Below are positions 60,351 through 64,000 of a DNA stretch of 64,000 nucleotides, piece by piece. The stretch lies in the NCBI GenBank assembly GCA_964431385.1, contig CAYSJM010000001.1, positions 65,116-129,115 on the forward strand, written 5' to 3'. The notes under the pieces are model-generated. The model was given only the letters and a program-made list of their open reading frames with translations, was not told the DNA's origin and did no database searches. A program made the position numbers and the translations under genes. The first letter of the stretch is position 1. Each line of letters opens with the position of its first letter. Source of the stretch: UTCHB3 sp964431385. GTDB taxonomy: Bacteria > Bacteroidota > Ignavibacteria > Ignavibacteriales > Ignavibacteriaceae.

Positions 60351-61556
60351 ATGCGTTACTCACGAGAAACCAAAGCTATAATCGACGATAAGAGGTACAT
60401 AATTGCCCGCGAGATTCTGACTGCACTGAAGCAATCTCAGGTTCCCGATTATAATCTGCTTGCCAGACTCTTCCCTATCGACCTTGCAAAAATTGCGATG
60501 AAAGATATTGAGATTTATCTCAGTAGAAATATCATCACCGGAAAAAAGATCCGTGCCCACATTTATGAAGCACCTACTGACATTTCCGATGCGAGATCAA
60601 AGGTTGAGAATATGGCTGTCTATCAAAATTTGCACAGCCAGCTACTCACAGGTCAAGTACCGGAAATGGAGAATATCCGCGAGTTTTATGGCGAATATTC
60701 CGATTTTGCCTTTAGTGTTTTTGAACAATTTCGAAAATACAGAATGTTCAGAAAATGTGGACTCCCTTCGGCAGCTCATATCAACAGAGTTGGATCGATT
60801 GCTTCCTTTTTGAATATCAACGACCCCGGATCAAAACTTTACTCAGCAATTGCTGTGGGGCATGATCTGATTGAAGACATTTTATATAAGGCTGTGGATG
60901 AATATGATATCCACTATGGTTTCGACAGGTATGAAGAATTCATCGAAAAGTTTATCCCCGCAGAATTACGAGACGGTATAGCCATACTTACAAATCACTA
61001 CGATTTGATAATAAAATATGTTGTCGAATTTCTTGACGAGGGGGGAATTGGTATTAACAATGGGAGTATATCGTATTCGCTTGAAGATTTGATGGAAAAA
61101 AATCACCCCGTCCTCTCAAAATATGCAGATAGAACTTTACAGGTGCTACAATCACTTCCGCCGGAATCAAAAGACCTCGATGAAATAAGATGGGTTTGTT
61201 ATAAAGACCTCTATCTTAAAGATATTGCAGGTCTCTCCAAAAAAGCCGATAATTTCAGATTTTATGAAATTAAATCTTTTGATCTTTCAGATAACGGGCA
61301 TGGTATCGGCTCTCTGAGTATGGATGCAAGAATAAAAAACCTTCTTAAGCAGGAAGCATGGGCACGAGAAGGGTATCTTTTTAATACTCAATGGGAACCG
61401 ATCAACAGAAGAATAATGGAATTGAACGAAGATATTCTGGTTTTTGCAGAAGCCTTTGTAATAAAAGACCTTCTCGAGTATCAATCAATTCAGGATTTCC
61501 TGTTGTCTGCACTCTACAAGATAAAAAGATTGGAAAAAATCTTCTTTACAGATTAA
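60351..61556 (+). CDS. HD-domain protein resembling (p)ppGpp hydrolase
   Basis: 401 aa, soluble. The N-terminal about 75 residues are helical. The central part (about 135-215) has RKCGLPSAAHINRVGSIASF, AIAVGHDLIED with the His-Asp metal pair, and AELRDGIAILTNHYD. The HD spacing resembles the hydrolase half of RelA/SpoT enzymes (GHDLIED against LLHDVVED), but no synthetase domain is present. The C-terminal 150 residues are unassigned (YADRTLQVLQSLPPESKD, KKADNFRFYEIKSF). It is convergent with the response regulator, overlapping its end by 4 nt. Likely a metal-dependent phosphohydrolase; the substrate is not certain. Confidence 0.75.
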   Translation: MRYSRETKAIIDDKRYIIAREILTALKQSQVPDYNLLARLFPIDLAKIAMKDIEIYLSRNIITGKKIRAHIYEAPTDISDARSKVENMAVYQNLHSQLLTGQVPEMENIREFYGEYSDFAFSVFEQFRKYRMFRKCGLPSAAHINRVGSIASFLNINDPGSKLYSAIAVGHDLIEDILYKAVDEYDIHYGFDRYEEFIEKFIPAELRDGIAILTNHYDLIIKYVVEFLDEGGIGINNGSISYSLEDLMEKNHPVLSKYADRTLQVLQSLPPESKDLDEIRWVCYKDLYLKDIAGLSKKADNFRFYEIKSFDLSDNGHGIGSLSMDARIKNLLKQEAWAREGYLFNTQWEPINRRIMELNEDILVFAEAFVIKDLLEYQSIQDFLLSALYKIKRLEKIFFTD

Positions 61557-62248
61557 TTTGTTATCAATTTGTAACCGATGCCGTGGACCGTTAAAATTAT
61601 TTTTGGATGATTCGAATCCACTTCGATTTTTTGACGAAGTTTTAAGATAAAATTATCAACTGTTCGGGTTGTGGGGTTTTCTTCATATCCCCAAATATCG
61701 TTCAGCAAATTATCTCTCGTTACAGTATTGTTTTTATTTTGCCACAAATATTTTAATATTTCGTACTCTTTATGCGACATCTGGACAGGTCTTCCCTGCA
61801 CAAACGCAGAATATGTTTTAAAGTTGACATGTAGCAGACCGATATACGCTTCGTCATCAGGTTCAGGTTCACCCGTTCCCCTGCGGAGCACCGCTTTAAT
61901 TCGGGCAAGTAATTCCCTCAAACTGAATGGTTTTGTTACATAATCATCAGCCCCAAGTTCGAGACCGAGCACTTTGTCTATCTCTTCACCCTTGGCTGTA
62001 ATAAGAATAATTGGAGTTTTAACCCCCTTTGCTCTTGCTTGTTTACAAATCTCGAATCCGGAGATTTTTGGAAGCATCACATCAAGCAAAATTAAATTAT
62101 ATTTTTCGCCGGTTGCTTTTTCCAATCCTTCTTCACCATCTGAAGCGAGCTCTACTTCGTATCCTTCGAACTCAAGATTATCTCTCAAGCCCATCCTCAT
62201 GTTAGGTTCATCTTCAACTATTAAAATCTTTATCATTTTCGATACCAT
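61553..62248 (-). CDS. OmpR/PhoB-family response regulator
   Basis: 231 aa from the ATG at 62248; an ATG at 62236 (MIKILIVEDEP) is also plausible and is the more typical start. Receiver domain 1-120 with the acidic pair in VEDE, phospho-acceptor Asp56 (ILLDVMLP; Asp52 from the second start) and TKPF. Winged-helix DNA-binding domain about 135-230 (MSHKEYEILKYLWQNKNNTV, TRTVDNFILKLRQKI, GIGYKLI). It begins 35 nt inside the histidine kinase gene and is its cognate regulator. Confidence 0.95.
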   Translation of the reverse strand: MVSKMIKILIVEDEPNMRMGLRDNLEFEGYEVELASDGEEGLEKATGEKYNLILLDVMLPKISGFEICKQARAKGVKTPIILITAKGEEIDKVLGLELGADDYVTKPFSLRELLARIKAVLRRGTGEPEPDDEAYIGLLHVNFKTYSAFVQGRPVQMSHKEYEILKYLWQNKNNTVTRDNLLNDIWGYEENPTTRTVDNFILKLRQKIEVDSNHPKIILTVHGIGYKLITN

Positions 62249-63815
62249 TTTTTAATGATTGTTGCAATTTTTGATTTGCCTTGAGCGGAAAAAGCAGTCT
62301 GAACATACTGCCTCTTCCATAAGTGCTGAAGAGCTCAATCTTCCCCTTATGATCTTCCATAATATGCTTTACAAGACTCAAACCGAGCCCGGCACCCTTT
62401 GAATTGTGTACAGGACCTGTGGTTTCACGGTAAAATTTTTCGAAAATCTTTGTTTGATGCTTTTCTTTAATGCCAATTCCCTGGTCCCGCACTTCAATGA
62501 AGACACCTGAATCAGAGTGTCCGGTGTGAAGTTCAATGTTCTTTTTATCGCGGCTATACTTCGCTGCATTGTCCAATAAATTGATGACAGCTTCAGAAAT
62601 CGCCTCGTAATCCGCTATAATTACGGGAATATCTTTCCCTTCATGGTAGGTAAACACAAATCCGTTATGCTCGAGATGAAATTTGTAGGTTTCATAAACT
62701 TTTGAGCAGACATCATTCACATCTATATAGTCGAAGTGGTAATTCCTCTTACCCGCCTCGGTTTGTGAAAAATTAAGGAGGCGGTTCACAATTTTTGAAA
62801 GCCGTTGAGCTTCCTGAGTTATGATCTTATAATATTCTTCCCTTCGGCTGTCACTTCTCACTCTTCCCAGCTCAAGAGTCTCAGAGAACATCGATATGAG
62901 AGCGAGTGGCGTTCGGAGCTCGTGAGAAACATTCGACACAAAATCACTCTTGAGCCGTACCAATTCAAACGCTTTTTTGATGTTTTTGAATACTACAATT
63001 ACACCTACTACAATAACCAGATTAAGTATGAAAATGAGGGCATAACTCCGCCACGCCCGTTCATAGACAAGCTCATCAATTGTCTTACCCTTCGGACTTA
63101 TACCAATGTAGTACCCCGGAAGAAACCAGAGCTCTTTGCGTATGGTAAACTGAGAAGCAAGAAGAGAGTCGGGTCCCGCTATTATGGAATCTCTAACACC
63201 ATTTATTACAGGGATTGTGAAGTCTTTACCTGCAACTTGTTGAACTTTGTTCTTTAGGATGTCGCGCACAAAATTTTCCGGTTGAAGCAACATGCCGTAA
63301 AGTAAATTACTCCCGTTAAGAGTGTCGGGAACAAAATAGAGGGAAACCAAGGGAGTATCCAACGGAATATAAAACGGCTCCAATTTTGAATAACCCTGTT
63401 TGATGAAAACTTTCAGTCGATCCAATTTTTGTCTGCGTAATTGCACAACTGAATCCACCAATCGATATAGAGAATCGCTTTTTGAAGGGGGATAAATATA
63501 GTTTGAATTTCCGGAGATAATACTGATGTACTTAACCGGGGGTTTGTCTTTAAGGAAATCGTTGAGGGTAATATTCACTTCATCAGTTCTACCCGAAGAG
63601 AGGGCATTTCTCAGTTTCACAGCCCAACTCGTTAGGACATCTTCTGAGTACTGATTGATTGAGAAAAGCACTGATTCAAGTTGACTGTTATAAATTTGTA
63701 GAATCTGCTCTTCATTCTGATTCAACTTTGTAAACTCGTATGCCGAATAGATTATGGACGGGAGCAGAATTGCAACAAAAAGAATAATGGCAAACCGTTT
63801 CTCAGGTGTTCTCAT
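62214..63815 (-). CDS. Sensor histidine kinase of a two-component system
   Basis: 533 aa. Two membrane helices (about 8-26 and about 258-276, YALIFILNLVIVVGVIVVF) enclose a periplasmic sensor of about 230 residues without recognised fold. HisKA has His298 (VSHELRTPLALIS), with Asn and HATPase_c motifs at about 410-510 (AVINLLDNAAKYS, GAGLGLSLVKHIM). No HAMP domain is evident between the second helix and HisKA. It precedes and overlaps the PhoB-like regulator by 35 nt. The tandem repeat at 63907 lies in its promoter region. Confidence 0.95.
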   Translation of the reverse strand: MRTPEKRFAIILFVAILLPSIIYSAYEFTKLNQNEEQILQIYNSQLESVLFSINQYSEDVLTSWAVKLRNALSSGRTDEVNITLNDFLKDKPPVKYISIISGNSNYIYPPSKSDSLYRLVDSVVQLRRQKLDRLKVFIKQGYSKLEPFYIPLDTPLVSLYFVPDTLNGSNLLYGMLLQPENFVRDILKNKVQQVAGKDFTIPVINGVRDSIIAGPDSLLASQFTIRKELWFLPGYYIGISPKGKTIDELVYERAWRSYALIFILNLVIVVGVIVVFKNIKKAFELVRLKSDFVSNVSHELRTPLALISMFSETLELGRVRSDSRREEYYKIITQEAQRLSKIVNRLLNFSQTEAGKRNYHFDYIDVNDVCSKVYETYKFHLEHNGFVFTYHEGKDIPVIIADYEAISEAVINLLDNAAKYSRDKKNIELHTGHSDSGVFIEVRDQGIGIKEKHQTKIFEKFYRETTGPVHNSKGAGLGLSLVKHIMEDHKGKIELFSTYGRGSMFRLLFPLKANQKLQQSLKNGIENDKDFNS

Positions 63816-63906
63816 TTATTCGAGGTATAATTAATTCCAAAATTTCTCATCATTTGTTCACAAAAATAGAAATAATTCTATCTATAAGCACAAAACCCAA
63901 AGCCGA

Positions 63907-63944
63907 ATCCTGAACATCTTGTTAAATCCTGACCATCTTGTTCA
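63907..63944. repeat. Two tandem 19-bp repeats upstream of the two-component system
   Basis: ATCCTGAACATCTTGTTAA (63907-63925) and ATCCTGACCATCTTGTTCA (63926-63944) are directly adjacent and differ at two positions. They begin 92 nt beyond the start of the kinase gene (63815). Tandem sites with about 10 or 20 bp periodicity are typical of OmpR/PhoB-family operators, so they may be autoregulatory sites. Confidence 0.55.
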
Positions 63945-63974
63945 AAAAAAAGGCCGCCTCATCTGAGACGACCT
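63944..63974 (-). terminator. Leftward terminator of a gene beyond the right edge
   Basis: Read leftwards the RNA forms a 10-bp stem, AGGUCGUCUC and its partner, with two G-U pairs and loop AGAU, followed by U7. On the rightward strand the same pairs are C-A mismatches, so it is oriented leftwards. It implies that a leftward gene ends just outside the window. Confidence 0.7.
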
Positions 63975-64000
63975 CTAATTCTGCTAATTTTTATTTAAGA

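Overview
The window looks like a chromosomal segment of a Gram-negative bacterium of the Bacteroidota/Chlorobiota lineage, most likely Ignavibacteria-like. The reasons are the AT-rich composition, secreted proteins ending in type IX secretion (T9SS) sorting domains with the NFPNPFNPTT-type motif, a CarboxypepD_reg/TonB-plug outer-membrane receptor, an ExbB-ExbD-ExbD-TonB operon, a heptose epimerase for LPS, and SD-led genes with frequent TTG starts. This placement is inferred from protein families; no rRNA is present. I see no phage, transposase, integrase or CRISPR array.

Layout. 1-4.1 kb: a partial YkvA-like gene, a secreted S9 peptidase, a very Asp-rich small protein and hldD. 4.2-12.8 kb: cobalamin-dependent metH, then a probable phosphorelay pair of a 1214-aa hybrid kinase and a receiver-SpoIIE phosphatase. 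13-18.9 kb: envelope and secreted proteins (SPOR-like, a T9SS beta-propeller, a frameshifted outer-membrane protein) and an ECF sigma / anti-sigma / TonB-domain operon. 19-20.9 kb: a two-gene AbiEi/AbiEii-type toxin-antitoxin module with a candidate operator, bracketed by two nearly identical hairpins. 21-25.6 kb: a SnoaL-like protein, a large outer-membrane receptor and a second T9SS protein. 25.7-36.7 kb: three orphan sensor kinases, crcB-DUF190, a GH3 glucosidase, a secreted serine hydrolase and small membrane proteins. 37-42.6 kb: an MDR oxidoreductase, a UbiA prenyltransferase resembling archaeal DGGGP synthase, initiator tRNA, VanX-like and M14 peptidases, and a TerB-like protein. 42.8-54.5 kb: a Tricorn-type protease, a TPR / PstS-like / small membrane protein operon, a second S9 peptidase, a degenerate receiver-GAF protein, lipoprotein MsrA, an AIM24 protein and tRNA-Arg. 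54.6-64 kb: the TonB-ExbD-ExbD-ExbB operon, a WD40 protein, an HD-domain protein and a two-component system.

Themes. Many genes serve extracellular or periplasmic peptide and sugar breakdown (two S9 peptidases, Tricorn, M14, VanX-like, GH3, CubicO-like) in a cell using T9SS and TonB-dependent uptake. Signalling is dense: six histidine kinases or response regulators of differing design, mostly without a partner next door. The PstS-like/TPR and TonB/ExbBD operons, which I recall lying together in Bacteroidota, are here separated by about 5.7 kb of oppositely oriented genes that end at a tRNA-Arg.

The most interesting items are the hairpin-flanked AbiE-like module with its inverted-repeat promoter, the receiver domain with Glu in place of the phospho-acceptor Asp, the DGGGP-synthase-like enzyme, the split TonB/PstS/TPR cluster, and an unannotatable 27-aa membrane peptide. 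Nothing in the window is clearly a wholly new system; several are candidates for tests described below.
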